22,086 nt of DNA from an uncultured Garciella sp. (GCA_900555725.1 USMD01000021.1:1-22086); one strand, 5' to 3'. Shown: positions 15,154 to 22,086, counted from the first letter of the stretch. Notes: generated from the sequence alone by a model not told the origin. Translations and numbers: made by a program.

Positions 15154-16458
15154 GTGAAAAAGGTAGCTTTTTATACATTAGGATGTAAAGTAAATACTTA
15201 TGATACAGAGGCATTGGTAGAGATCTTTGAAAAGAAAGGGTATACAATTGTAAACTTCGAAGAAAAAGCTGATGTATATGTAGTGAATACCTGCACAGTG
15301 ACTAATTTAGGAGATAGGAAATCCAGGAAAATGATCCGCAAAGCAAAAAAGATGAATGAGGATGCTATCATAGTGGTGGCAGGTTGTTATGCTCAAACAG
15401 CGCCAGAGGAACTTATAAGAATTCCTGAAGTAAATTTAGTAATCGGGAATAAAGATCGTAAAAATATTGTAAATCTAGTAGAAGAAATTAGTGAAAATGA
15501 GCAGGATAAAATAAATGCTGTTGGTAATATTATGGAAGAGGCTAATTTTGAGGATTTATCTGTATATGAAATGAAGGGAAAGACCAGAGCATTTATAAAG
15601 ATACAAGAAGGATGCAATCAATTTTGTTCCTATTGTATCATCCCTTATGCCAGAGGCCTTATTCGAAGCAGAAGACCTGAAAGTGTATTAAAAGAAGTAA
15701 AAAAACTTGTAGATGCAAATTATAATGAGGTAGTATTAACGGGAATTCATGTTGCTTCCTATGGAAGGGATTTAGAGGACAGTTCTCTTCTTCAGTTAAT
15801 TCAAGAAATCCATGAAGTAGAGGGGATTGAGAGAATTCGATTGAGTTCCCTAGAGCCTAGACTTCTAACCAAGGATTTTTTGAAAGAATTAAGTAAGCTG
15901 CCAAAATTTTGTCCCCATTTTCATATTTCTCTACAAAGTGGCTCAGATAGTGTCTTAAAAGCAATGAAAAGAAAGTATACTACGGCAGAATATAAACAAT
16001 ACGTTCAAATTGTAAGAGAGTATTTTCCTTTAGCTTCTATTACTACAGATATTATGGTTGGTTTTCCTGGAGAAGGAGAAAGGGAGTTTAGAGAAACCTA
16101 TAATTTTGCAAAGGAAATTGCCTTCAGTAAAATTCATGTTTTTAAATATTCCCCCAGAAAAGGTACACCAGCTGCTAAATATCCAAACCAAGTAAATGGA
16201 AAAGTTAAGGAAGAAAGAAGTAAGAAATTGATTGCATTGGCAGAAAAAATGGAAGGGGAATACTATCATCAATTTATAGAAACCACCAAAAAAGTTTTAT
16301 TTGAGCAAGAGGACCTTAATAGAAATGGTTATTATGAAGGCTTGACCGATAATTATATTCGTGTTTTTGCCCAAAGTAATGAAGATATAAAGGGACAGAT
16401 CAGGTCTGTCCTGTTAGAAAGAACTTATAAGAACCATATGGAGGGAAAAATAATTTAA
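15154..16458 (+). CDS. mtaB: tRNA t6A37 methylthiotransferase MtaB
   Basis: Radical SAM methylthiotransferase that converts t6A37 to ms2t6A in tRNAs reading ANN codons. The N-terminal UPF0004 domain has three cluster cysteines at Cys11 (LGCKVNTYDTE, the MtaB-type signature), Cys47 (NTCTV) and Cys78 (AGCYAQ). The radical SAM triad is Cys154-x3-Cys158-x2-Cys161 in EGCNQFCSYC. The C-terminal part (TTKKVLFEQE to GQIRSVLLE) is a TRAM-type RNA-binding domain. The length of 434 aa is typical. GTG 15154 is chosen because AGGAGG at 15141-15146 gives a 7-base spacing and it directly follows the rsmE stop. It is the last gene of prmA-rsmE-mtaB. Confidence 0.96.
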   Translation: MKKVAFYTLGCKVNTYDTEALVEIFEKKGYTIVNFEEKADVYVVNTCTVTNLGDRKSRKMIRKAKKMNEDAIIVVAGCYAQTAPEELIRIPEVNLVIGNKDRKNIVNLVEEISENEQDKINAVGNIMEEANFEDLSVYEMKGKTRAFIKIQEGCNQFCSYCIIPYARGLIRSRRPESVLKEVKKLVDANYNEVVLTGIHVASYGRDLEDSSLLQLIQEIHEVEGIERIRLSSLEPRLLTKDFLKELSKLPKFCPHFHISLQSGSDSVLKAMKRKYTTAEYKQYVQIVREYFPLASITTDIMVGFPGEGEREFRETYNFAKEIAFSKIHVFKYSPRKGTPAAKYPNQVNGKVKEERSKKLIALAEKMEGEYYHQFIETTKKVLFEQEDLNRNGYYEGLTDNYIRVFAQSNEDIKGQIRSVLLERTYKNHMEGKII

Positions 16459-16512
16459 TCCATCCTATTATTTAAAATAAAGAAGGATTTTCTAGACACA
16501 ATATTGAATTAG

Positions 16513-16518
16513 TATAAT
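16513..16518 (+). promoter_or_regulatory. Candidate -10 box for hinT
   Basis: A perfect TATAAT in the 91-base gap between mtaB and hinT. The -35 is poor: TAGACA (16493) is only 14 bases away, and the sequence at the ideal distance is TTCTAG. Probably a weak independent promoter. Confidence 0.4.
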
Positions 16519-16549
16519 GATAGTCTATTGCTAGAGAGGGGGGTGAAAA

Positions 16550-16894
16550 ATGGAGGATTGTTTGTTTTGTAAAATAGCGAATAAAGAGTTGGAAAGTCAA
16601 TATGTTTATGAAGATGAAAAGGTAATAGCATTTAAAGATGTAGACCCCCAAGCTCCTGTCCATGTATTGATTATTCCCAAAAAACATTATACATCTATAC
16701 TGGATGTACCAGATGATGAGATGAATATTATTGCTCATATTTATAAAGTAGCAAAAAAAATTGTGAAAGATATGGGAGTTGCCAAAAAGGGGTTTAGGTT
16801 AATAAACAATTGTGGAGAAGAAGGCGGACAATCTGTATCACATCTTCATTTCCATTTACTTGGAGGAAGATTATTAGGTTGGCCTCCAGGTTAG
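16550..16894 (+). CDS. hinT: HIT-family purine nucleoside phosphoramidase (HinT-like)
   Basis: Histidine-triad hydrolase acting on nucleoside phosphoramidates and aminoacyl-adenylates. Its 114 aa show MEDCLFCKIANKE with two possible zinc cysteines (4 and 7). VHVLIIPKKHYTS follows, and the HIT motif His98-x-His100-x-His102 in SHLHFHLLGGR; the middle His should be the nucleophile. It ends in WPPG, as Hint proteins commonly do. The start has GAGGGGGGTGAA upstream, an unusually strong site. It sits after mtaB, its usual place in Clostridia, and is followed at once by the rpsU promoter. Confidence 0.96.
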   Translation: MEDCLFCKIANKELESQYVYEDEKVIAFKDVDPQAPVHVLIIPKKHYTSILDVPDDEMNIIAHIYKVAKKIVKDMGVAKKGFRLINNCGEEGGQSVSHLHFHLLGGRLLGWPPG

Positions 16895-16904
16895 AATCCA
16901 TCTA

Positions 16905-16934
16905 TTGACACATATCCTTTCATTCATATATAAT
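16905..16934 (+). promoter_or_regulatory. Strong SigA promoter of rpsU-yqeY
   Basis: A perfect TTGACA (16905-16910) and a perfect TATAAT (16929-16934) are separated by 18 bases. It begins 11 bases after the hinT stop. Predicted transcription starts near 16941, giving a leader of about 80 bases. Confidence 0.9.
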
Positions 16935-16973
16935 GAAAAGTGTGTTTAATAAAAGCATCCCACGTATCACTAC

Positions 16974-17000
16974 AGTAAAGTATTTGGTTATACTGTTACT
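16974..17000 (+). promoter_or_regulatory. Leader hairpin just before the rpsU ribosome binding site
   Basis: A ten-base-pair stem, 16974-16983 with 16990-17000, has a single bulged G at 16995 and the loop TTGGTT. It ends three bases before GGAGGGAGGG (17004-17013). There is no U-run. The position suggests translation control or mRNA stability, but no known leader class was recognised. Confidence 0.5.
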
Positions 17001-17019
17001 AGCGGAGGGAGGGAAATAT

Positions 17020-17199
17020 ATGTCAGAGATTAAAGTTGGAGAAAATGAATCTTTAGAAAGTGCACTTCGTAGATTTAAAAGACAATGTGCTAGATCTGGG
17101 GTTTTATCTGAAGTTAGAAAAAGAGAACATTATGAAAAACCAAGTGTAAAGCGTAAGAAAAAATCTGAAGCTGCAAGAAAACGAAAAAGAAAATATTAA
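17020..17199 (+). CDS. rpsU: 30S ribosomal protein S21
   Basis: Small basic protein of the 30S platform near the anti-Shine-Dalgarno region. The correct product is 59 aa from ATG 17020 (MSEIKVGENESLESALRRFK). The open frame runs back to 16933, but that ATG overlaps the promoter -10 box and would add 29 non-homologous residues. GGAGGGAGGG lies directly upstream of 17020. Family features are the ALRRFKRQC core and the C-terminal KRKKKSEAARKRKRK tail. yqeY follows after 25 bases, the conserved rpsU-yqeY pairing. Confidence 0.97.
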   Translation: MSEIKVGENESLESALRRFKRQCARSGVLSEVRKREHYEKPSVKRKKKSEAARKRKRKY

Positions 17200-17224
17200 T
17201 ATTAATTAAAGTTGAGGTGTTTTT

Positions 17225-17671
17225 ATGTCCCTCAAAGAGCGACTTTTAAGTGATTTAAAACAATCCATGAAAGAAAAGAATACAATAAAAAAGTCTACTA
17301 TTACAATGGTTAGAGCAGCCATTCTTCAAGTGGAGAAAGACAAAAAAGTTGAATTGAATGATCAAGACATTATTGAGATCATTGCCAAACAAGTAAAACA
17401 ACGAAAAGATGCCCTTGAAGATTTTGAAAAAGGAGCTCGCCAAGATTTAATAGAGCAAACACAAAAAGAAATAGATATTTTAGAAGAGTACCTTCCCCAA
17501 CAATTATCACAAGAAGAGATAGAAAATATCGTTATTGAAACAATTAGTGAAGTGGGAGCTGTCTCCATAAAAGACATGGGTAAGGTAATGGGTGCCATTA
17601 TGCCTAAAGTAAAGGGTAGAGCAGATGGTGCCATAGTTAATAAATTTGTAAAACGACATTTGCAAGGATAA
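17225..17671 (+). CDS. yqeY: GatB/YqeY-domain protein
   Basis: Two-domain all-helical protein related to the C-terminal tRNA-binding tail of GatB (Asp-tRNA(Asn)/Glu-tRNA(Gln) amidotransferase); its own role is not settled. The 148 aa length is standard. Family motifs are the N-terminal MSLKERLLSDLKQSMK, RAAILQVEKDKKVEL and RKDALEDFEKGARQDLI. The IDILEEYLPQQLSQEEIE linker follows, and the C-terminal DMGKVMGAIMPKVKGRADGAIVNKFVK. The start follows GAGGTG. Its stop codon overlaps a strong terminator. Confidence 0.95.
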   Translation: MSLKERLLSDLKQSMKEKNTIKKSTITMVRAAILQVEKDKKVELNDQDIIEIIAKQVKQRKDALEDFEKGARQDLIEQTQKEIDILEEYLPQQLSQEEIENIVIETISEVGAVSIKDMGKVMGAIMPKVKGRADGAIVNKFVKRHLQG

Positions 17672-17697
17672 AAAATCTGGATTCTTCCAGATTTTTT
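17670..17697 (+). terminator. Intrinsic terminator of rpsU-yqeY
   Basis: A 12-bp stem, AAAAAATCTGGA (17670-17681) with TCCAGATTTTTT (17686-17697), loop TTCT, followed by more T-rich sequence. The left arm begins within the yqeY stop codon. Confidence 0.92.
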
Positions 17698-17714
17698 ATT
17701 TTTTTAAATAAAAT

Positions 17715-17733
17715 ATGAAAATGGAATTTTCAT
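17715..17733. promoter_or_regulatory. Operator-like inverted repeat upstream of nfeD
   Basis: ATGAAAAT-GGA-ATTTTCAT, a perfect 8-bp inverted repeat 62 bases before nfeD. It could bind a dimeric regulator. The Bacillus homologue is SigW-controlled, but I do not see a SigW CGTA box at the right distance. An AT-rich palindrome of this size may also arise by chance. Confidence 0.35.
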
Positions 17734-17794
17734 TAAAGGAAGGGATAATATCTAATATAGAGAATATAAATCTAAAGAACGGGGGTGATACAAT

Positions 17795-19084
17795 TTGAAG
17801 AAAAAGATTTTGCTATTTCTATATTTCTCTATAATACTATCCTTTATAGGAATCCATTCTATTCAAGCAGCTACTAGAGAAATATTTATAATACCTATCG
17901 AGGGAGAAATAGGTCCAGCTATGGAAGAATTTGTTCGCCAAAGTATAAAAAAAGCAGAGGACAATAATGCAGAGGCTATCTTATTTAAAATTAACACACC
18001 AGGAGGATTAGTAGAAAATGCGATAAACATAAGTGAAAGCATTTTAAATACTCCTATTAAAACTATCGCATATGTAAATAATGAAGCCATATCCGCCGGT
18101 ACTTTAATTACTATATCTGCCCAAGAGATCTATATGTCCCCTTCTGCTATCATTGGAGCAGCAGAAACAAGACCTAATGAAGGGAAGTATATTAGTTACT
18201 GGACAGGAAAATTACGTAATGTAGCTCAAATTCGTGGGAGAGATCCTCGATTAGTAGCTGCAATGGCTGATGCTGATATAGAAATTGAAGGAATAATACA
18301 GAAAGGGAAACTTTTAACCCTTACAGCTGAAGAAGCGTTAAAATTAGGTTTTATTGAAGAAATGGGAAATTCTGTAGAAGAGATACAAAAAACTTCTAAT
18401 TTAGAAAATTATTCATTAAAAAAGTTAGAGCCTTCTTTTCAATTAAGTTTGGCAGCTCTAGCTACTAGTACAACAGCAACTTCAATATTACTGACCGTTG
18501 GTTTTATAGGTATCATCGTTGAAATTTTTACTTCTGGATTTGGTATAGCAGGAGCTATAAGCCTTATATCCTTTGGGTTATATTTTGGGGGAGCGTTACT
18601 GGCGGGGTATAGTAGTTGGATTGTTATTGTTCTATTTATTATTGGTTTAATATTATTGTTGATAGAAGTATTTGTTCCGGGTTTTGGTGTCCCTGGAATA
18701 TTGGGAATTATTTCAGTGATTGCAAGTATTATGATGAGTTCTTCTTCTTTAGAACAGGCAATCATTTCCTTATTCATTTCTCTTATATTAACCATGATAG
18801 CGGGTATATTATTAATTAAATTTGGTCCTAGAAATAAACTTTTCAATCGTATTACCTTGTCTACATCATTAAATAAAGAAAATGGATTTGTTACCAGTGA
18901 AAACTTTAAGAATTATATAGGCAAAATAGGGATTACATTGACCCCTCTTAGACCCTCTGGCAGTGTAGAAGTAGAAGGGAAAAAACTTGACGTGGTTTCG
19001 GAAAACATGTATATTGAAAAAGATCAAAGGATAAAAATTATAAAAGTAGAAGGCAATAGAATCATTGTGCAAAAAATAGATTGA
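17795..19084 (+). CDS. Long-form NfeD protein (ClpP-like membrane serine protease, YqeZ type)
   Basis: Membrane protein of the NfeD family, partner of the flotillin encoded next. The 429 aa protein begins with a signal peptide (about residues 1-25, ILLFLYFSIILSFIGIHSIQA). A ClpP-class serine protease domain follows, with likely nucleophile Ser100 in EAISAGT and general base Lys139 in WTGKLRN; these match the Ser/Lys pair spacing of archaeal 1510-N. Next are four to six membrane segments (about residues 225-345) and a C-terminal OB-fold (GKIGITLTPLRPSGSVEVEG). TTG 17795 is supported by GGGGGTGAT at 17781-17789. The next gene is 15 bases away. Confidence 0.93.
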   Translation: MKKKILLFLYFSIILSFIGIHSIQAATREIFIIPIEGEIGPAMEEFVRQSIKKAEDNNAEAILFKINTPGGLVENAINISESILNTPIKTIAYVNNEAISAGTLITISAQEIYMSPSAIIGAAETRPNEGKYISYWTGKLRNVAQIRGRDPRLVAAMADADIEIEGIIQKGKLLTLTAEEALKLGFIEEMGNSVEEIQKTSNLENYSLKKLEPSFQLSLAALATSTTATSILLTVGFIGIIVEIFTSGFGIAGAISLISFGLYFGGALLAGYSSWIVIVLFIIGLILLLIEVFVPGFGVPGILGIISVIASIMMSSSSLEQAIISLFISLILTMIAGILLIKFGPRNKLFNRITLSTSLNKENGFVTSENFKNYIGKIGITLTPLRPSGSVEVEGKKLDVVSENMYIEKDQRIKIIKVEGNRIIVQKID

Positions 19085-19099
19085 AGGAGGCAGTTTTTT

Positions 19100-20086
19100 A
19101 TGGCAGTTATAAGTTTAATTATTATAGTAGGGATTCTATTAATCCTATTGGCATTAATATTTAGTTTTATTCCTGTAGGCTTATGGATAGCAGCATTGGC
19201 TGCCAATGTACCTATTGGTATTTTTACCTTAATAGGTATGAGATTAAGACGGGTAATTCCTAAAAAAATAGTAGATCCCCTTATTAAAGCTAGTAAGGCA
19301 GGATTAAATCTTGCAGTTGACCAGTTAGAGGCTCATTATTTAGCTGGGGGAGATGTAGATCGGGTAGTAAATGCCTTAATTGCTGCTCAAAGAGCGGATA
19401 TTGATTTAAGTTTCGAGAGGGCAGCAGCTATTGACCTCGCAGGAAGAGATGTACTGGAAGCTGTTCAGATGAAAGTAAATCCTAAGGTAATCGAAACTCC
19501 AATTATTGCAGCAGTAGCAAAGGATGGAATTGAAGTAAAGGCTAAGGCAAGGGTCACAGTAAGAGCTGACATTAATCGATTAATTGGTGGAGCAGGAGGA
19601 GACACAGTAATTGCCAGAGTAGGGGAAGGAATCGTTACAACTGTAGGTAGTTCCGATTCCCATAAAGATGTTTTAGAAAATCCAGATTCCATATCAAAAA
19701 CGGTATTAAATAAAGGATTAGATGCAGGAACTGCCTATGAAATTCTTTCTATTGATATTGCCGATGTAGATGTGGGAAGAAATATTGGAGCACAATTACA
19801 AACAGCCCAGGCAGAAGCCGATAAACGAATTGCCCAAGCTAGAGCTGAGGAGAGAAGGGCAATGGCTGTGGCCAAGGAACAAGAAATGAAAGCTTCTGTA
19901 GAAGAGATGAGAGCAAAGGTAGTAGAGGCTGAAGCGGAGGTACCAAAGGCAATGTCCCAAGCTTTAAAAGAAGGAAATCTGGGGGTTATGGATTATTATA
20001 ATATGAAGAATATATTAGCAGATACTCAAATGAGAGACTCTATATCAAATTTAGGCGGGGATGAGAATAAAGACAATAACAAATAG
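19100..20086 (+). CDS. floA: Flotillin-like protein FloA
   Basis: Scaffold of functional membrane microdomains (bacterial lipid rafts) influencing membrane fluidity and assembly of signalling and secretion proteins. The 328 aa product starts with a membrane-embedded hairpin (SLIIIVGILLILLALIFSFIPVGLWIAALAANV). The conserved FloA/YqfA SPFH region follows (DQLEAHYLAGGDVDRVVNAL-type, IDLAGRDVLEAV, VTVRADINRLIGGAGGDTVIARVGEGI). The C-terminal coiled coil is rich in Ala-Glu repeats (QTAQAEADKRIAQARAEERR) and ends near MDYYNMKNILADTQMR. The start follows AAGGAGG. Pairing with a long NfeD upstream is characteristic. Confidence 0.97.
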   Translation: MAVISLIIIVGILLILLALIFSFIPVGLWIAALAANVPIGIFTLIGMRLRRVIPKKIVDPLIKASKAGLNLAVDQLEAHYLAGGDVDRVVNALIAAQRADIDLSFERAAAIDLAGRDVLEAVQMKVNPKVIETPIIAAVAKDGIEVKAKARVTVRADINRLIGGAGGDTVIARVGEGIVTTVGSSDSHKDVLENPDSISKTVLNKGLDAGTAYEILSIDIADVDVGRNIGAQLQTAQAEADKRIAQARAEERRAMAVAKEQEMKASVEEMRAKVVEAEAEVPKAMSQALKEGNLGVMDYYNMKNILADTQMRDSISNLGGDENKDNNK

Positions 20087-20107
20087 TTTTTGTAGGCTGG
20101 TGATAAA

Positions 20108-20659
20108 ATGGATGGTTTCATAGATATTGTTTGGGATTTACTCCCTTTTCTACTTCTTATCGTTTTTCCTATACTTCGGGGCCTTAACAATCATAAAAAA
20201 GAAAAAACAGAGCATAAAGAAAAAACAAGAAAAGTAAACTATTCTAAGAGAAAAGGAAATCCTCCAAAACTTTTGGAAAATATAGGAAAGGAATTAAAGA
20301 AAGAATTGAATAAGGATAAAGACTCTAAAAACATACAGGAAGTAGAAAACTTTGGTAAGACAATCTTAGATAAAAATATTAATAAAAATGATAAGAATCC
20401 TTCTTTAGAATCTCAACAGATAGATACCTCTAAAGAAAAGATTCTCGATAATAACATAAAAAGGGAAAACATGGAATCGACAGATCCTATCAATTCAGAT
20501 TTTAATAAAAAGATGGATAGATCTATCCATAGAAATGAAAGAGAAAAGATCCTAAATAGCTTAGAATTTTCCAGAAATCCTCTGCTTCAAGGAATCATAT
20601 TTTCCGAGATACTAGGTCAACCCAAGGCAAGAAGAAATCAATTCAATAAAAACAGCTAA
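20108..20659 (+). CDS. Membrane-anchored, highly charged protein of unknown function
   Basis: Not assigned to a family. The 183 aa product has one N-terminal hydrophobic segment (FIDIVWDLLPFLLLIVFPILRGL). A long low-complexity Lys/Asp/Asn/Glu linker of about 125 residues follows, probably disordered. The last 30 residues are the most conserved-looking part, ending in NPLLQGIIFSEILGQPKARR. A similar IxxSEILGxPxA tail is, as I recall, seen in small Clostridia proteins at this position. The layout suggests a tether that presents a short C-terminal docking peptide. It starts after GGCTGGTG, 21 bases after floA, where yqfB lies in Bacillus, so it may serve the NfeD/FloA microdomain. The stop codon lies inside a terminator. 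Confidence 0.75.
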   Translation: MDGFIDIVWDLLPFLLLIVFPILRGLNNHKKEKTEHKEKTRKVNYSKRKGNPPKLLENIGKELKKELNKDKDSKNIQEVENFGKTILDKNINKNDKNPSLESQQIDTSKEKILDNNIKRENMESTDPINSDFNKKMDRSIHRNEREKILNSLEFSRNPLLQGIIFSEILGQPKARRNQFNKNS

Positions 20660-20684
20660 CGAGAATCTCGTTAGCTGTTTTTAT
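20648..20684 (+). terminator. Intrinsic terminator closing the nfeD-floA unit
   Basis: Perfect 17-base arms (20648-20664 and 20666-20682, AAAAACAGCTAACGAGA and its complement) around one A, with A5 and T5 ends. It includes the stop codon of the 183 aa gene and isolates yqfC-yqfD from it. Confidence 0.9.
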
Positions 20685-20692
20685 TTGTCTAT

Positions 20693-20722
20693 AGCATAGG
20701 GAAAATATCAAAAGCATAGATA
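20693..20722 (+). promoter_or_regulatory. Possible SigE promoter of yqfC-yqfD
   Basis: AGCATAGG (20693-20700) resembles the KCATA core of the SigE -35 box. A 14-base spacer separates it from CATAGATA (20715-20722), which shares CATA-A with CATACANT. yqfC-yqfD are SigE-dependent in Bacillus, and the upstream terminator makes a separate promoter necessary. Confidence 0.45.
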
Positions 20723-20745
20723 TAGATAAGAGAGAGGGTGAAAAA

Positions 20746-21024
20746 ATGGGAGATAAATTCAATCATCTAAAAGAAGAATTATCGGAAGCTCTAGAGCTAC
20801 CAAAGGAAATAGTACTAGATTTGCCAAAGATATCTCTAATAGGGAAAATACAATTAATCATAGAAAATCATAAAGGAATTATCGAATATACTCCTATGCA
20901 AATTAGAATAGGTAGTAATTCAGGGATAATTAAAATACAAGGTAAAAACTTATATATAAAGACAATCGTAAAAGAGGAAATTATTATAACAGGGGAAATA
21001 GATGCTTTTGAATTTATCCCGTAA
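20746..21024 (+). CDS. yqfC: Sporulation protein YqfC (YabP/YqfC family)
   Basis: Small mother-cell sporulation protein; its biochemical function is unknown. The 92 aa product fits the YabP/YqfC beta-rich fold. The N-terminal KEELSEALELPKEIVLDLPKISLIG is the diagnostic segment, followed by IENHKGIIEYTPMQIRI and NLYIKTIVKEEIIITGEIDAFEF. The start follows GAGAGGGTG. It is directly followed by yqfD, with 14 bases between stop and start, as in other spore formers. Confidence 0.93.
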   Translation: MGDKFNHLKEELSEALELPKEIVLDLPKISLIGKIQLIIENHKGIIEYTPMQIRIGSNSGIIKIQGKNLYIKTIVKEEIIITGEIDAFEFIP

Positions 21025-21038
21025 AAGAGGTGAGAAAA

Positions 21039-22043
21039 GTGTTGATTGTGAAATTATGGAATTACCTTAAAGGATATGTTATTATTAAGATTGAAGGTTT
21101 TGCACTGGAAAAGTTTTTAAACCTTTTAGTAAGAGAAGAAATTTTTGTATGGGATATTATTCGTCAATCAAATACTTGTATCTATGTAAAAGTAAGTAAA
21201 AGGGACTTTCCACAATTAAAAAATATTATAAAAAAAGTATCTTGTAGAATAGAAATTGTGGATAAAAGGGGATTCCCTTTTTTATTAGCAAAAATAAAAA
21301 AGAGGAAATTTTTAGCACTAGGAGCTGTTCTAGCACTTATTGCTGTGTATTTTTTTACCTCTTTTATATGGAGCATTGACATTACTGGTAACAAGAGAAT
21401 TTCTACTAATACTATCCTAAAACAAGTACAAGATCTAGGATTAAAAGAAGGAGAGTGGAAATATAAATTTGATGAACAAAAATTAGAGAATGAACTGCTT
21501 CTTACGAACCCAGATTTAAGCTATGTAAAAATAAACTTTGTAGGAACAAAAGTAGAAATAGAAATAGTAGAAAAGGAAACCCTTCCTCCTGAACGAAACA
21601 CAAAGATCCCTACAAATGTAGTTGCTCAGAGAGATGGCATTATTCATAATATTTTTGCCTACGGGGGAGAACCGATGGTGAAAGAAGGAGATCTAGTAAA
21701 AAAAGGAGATTTGTTGATCAGTGGAGAAATTCCTAATAAAGAGTTAGTAGAAGAAAATAAGGAAGGGGACGAAAATGAAAATAAGGAGGGAATTCAAAAT
21801 AGAAAAGTTCATGCTTGGGGAGATGTATATGCAAAAACGTGGTATGAACGAAAAGTAACGGTTCCCATCAAGATAAAACAGGAAAGAAATGAAAGTGAAA
21901 AAATAGAAGAGCGTTCCATTGTTTTTGGAGAAATAGAGTTTACACCAAGAAAAGTTGCTATTCCCTATAAAAAATATGATAAAATAGAAAAAAGCATTCC
22001 TATTATAGATTGGAAAGGTTTTAGAATTCCCATATATATAAAG
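21039..22043 (+). CDS. yqfD: Sporulation protein YqfD, 3'-truncated by the contig end
   Basis: Membrane-anchored sporulation protein, normally about 400 aa, made with YqfC in the mother cell. Here 335 residues are genuine. GTG 21039 is preferred to GTG 21030 because GAGGTGAG (21027-21034) overlaps the latter; TTG 21042 is possible. The N-terminal domain (KLWNYLKGYVIIKIEGFALEKFLNLL) is followed by one membrane segment (FLALGAVLALIAVYFFTSFIWSI). A POTRA/FtsQ-like segment begins at ITGNKRISTNTIL, and the later part carries VVAQRDGIIHNIFAYGGEP and VKKGDLLISGEI. The last genuine codon is AAG 22041-22043. The seven apparent residues after it and the TAG at 22065 are adapter. Confidence 0.92.
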
Positions 22044-22086
22044 CTGTCTCTTATACACATCTCCTAGCCCACGAGACAGGCAGAAA
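22044..22086. other. Nextera sequencing adapter left at the contig end
   Basis: 22044-22062 is an exact match to the reverse complement of the 19-bp Tn5/Nextera mosaic end. 22063-22077 matches the i7 read-2 adapter (CCGAGCCCACGAGAC) with one difference, T for G at 22065. 22078-22085, AGGCAGAA, is an index I recall as N703, and 22086 fits the first base of the P7 side. It is an artefact, not genome sequence. Confidence 0.97.

Noticed and set aside
16933..17019. N-terminal extension of rpsU from ATG 16933
   Set aside because: The ATG overlaps the promoter -10 box and lies before the predicted transcript start. The strong ribosome binding site and S21 homology both support ATG 17020.
21744..22058. 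104-codon antisense ORF at the right end
   Set aside because: It is a shadow of yqfD, and its start lies in adapter sequence.
1..22086. tRNA or rRNA genes
   Set aside because: Gaps were read for cloverleaf arms, GTTCGA-type T-loops and CCA ends, and none was found. All gaps are under 300 bases and mostly explained by promoters, terminators or repeats.

Overview
The window looks like one chromosomal contig end from a low-GC, endospore-forming member of the Bacillota, most likely class Clostridia. The reasons are the AT-rich sequence, strong purine-rich Shine-Dalgarno sites, frequent GTG/TTG starts, the HrcA/CIRCE heat-shock system and several sporulation genes (cwlD, gpr, spoIIP, yqfC, yqfD) among housekeeping genes in the order familiar from Clostridia. 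I cannot name a genus from sequence alone.

Layout. (1) 1-2252: the 3' part of cwlD (spore cortex amidase; its start lies left of the window), holA (DNA polymerase III delta), and rpsT on the minus strand. rpsT converges on holA and shares a bidirectional terminator with it. (2) 2253-5265: gpr (germination protease), spoIIP (engulfment hydrolase) and a 96-108 aa membrane protein of unknown function, ending in a terminator. (3) 5277-8453: lepA and hemW behind an extended -10 promoter. (4) 8470-13406: the CIRCE-controlled heat-shock block hrcA-grpE-dnaK-dnaJ. (5) 13446-16458: prmA-rsmE-mtaB, three RNA/protein modification enzymes, tightly packed. (6) 16513-17697: hinT, then rpsU-yqeY with its own promoter and terminator. 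(7) 17795-22043: nfeD-floA-183 aa unknown protein (membrane microdomain cluster, matching the Bacillus yqeZ-yqfA-yqfB position), then yqfC-yqfD behind a possible SigE promoter.

No gene-free stretch exceeds 300 bases. The least ordinary native DNA is a pair of related palindromic intergenic elements, in the same orientation, flanking spoIIP and the small unknown gene (3469-3602 and 5285-5347). The first is the second plus a 70-base insert built around a perfect 26-bp hairpin. They resemble non-coding palindromic derivatives of IS200/IS605-type elements, but no transposase is present.

The last 43 bases (22044-22086) are not biological: they match the Nextera transposase mosaic end plus i7 adapter and the start of an index. 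yqfD is therefore cut by the contig end, and its apparent stop codon lies in adapter. Apart from the palindromic elements and two uncharacterised membrane-anchored proteins, I see a conserved housekeeping and sporulation region and no convincing new multi-gene system.
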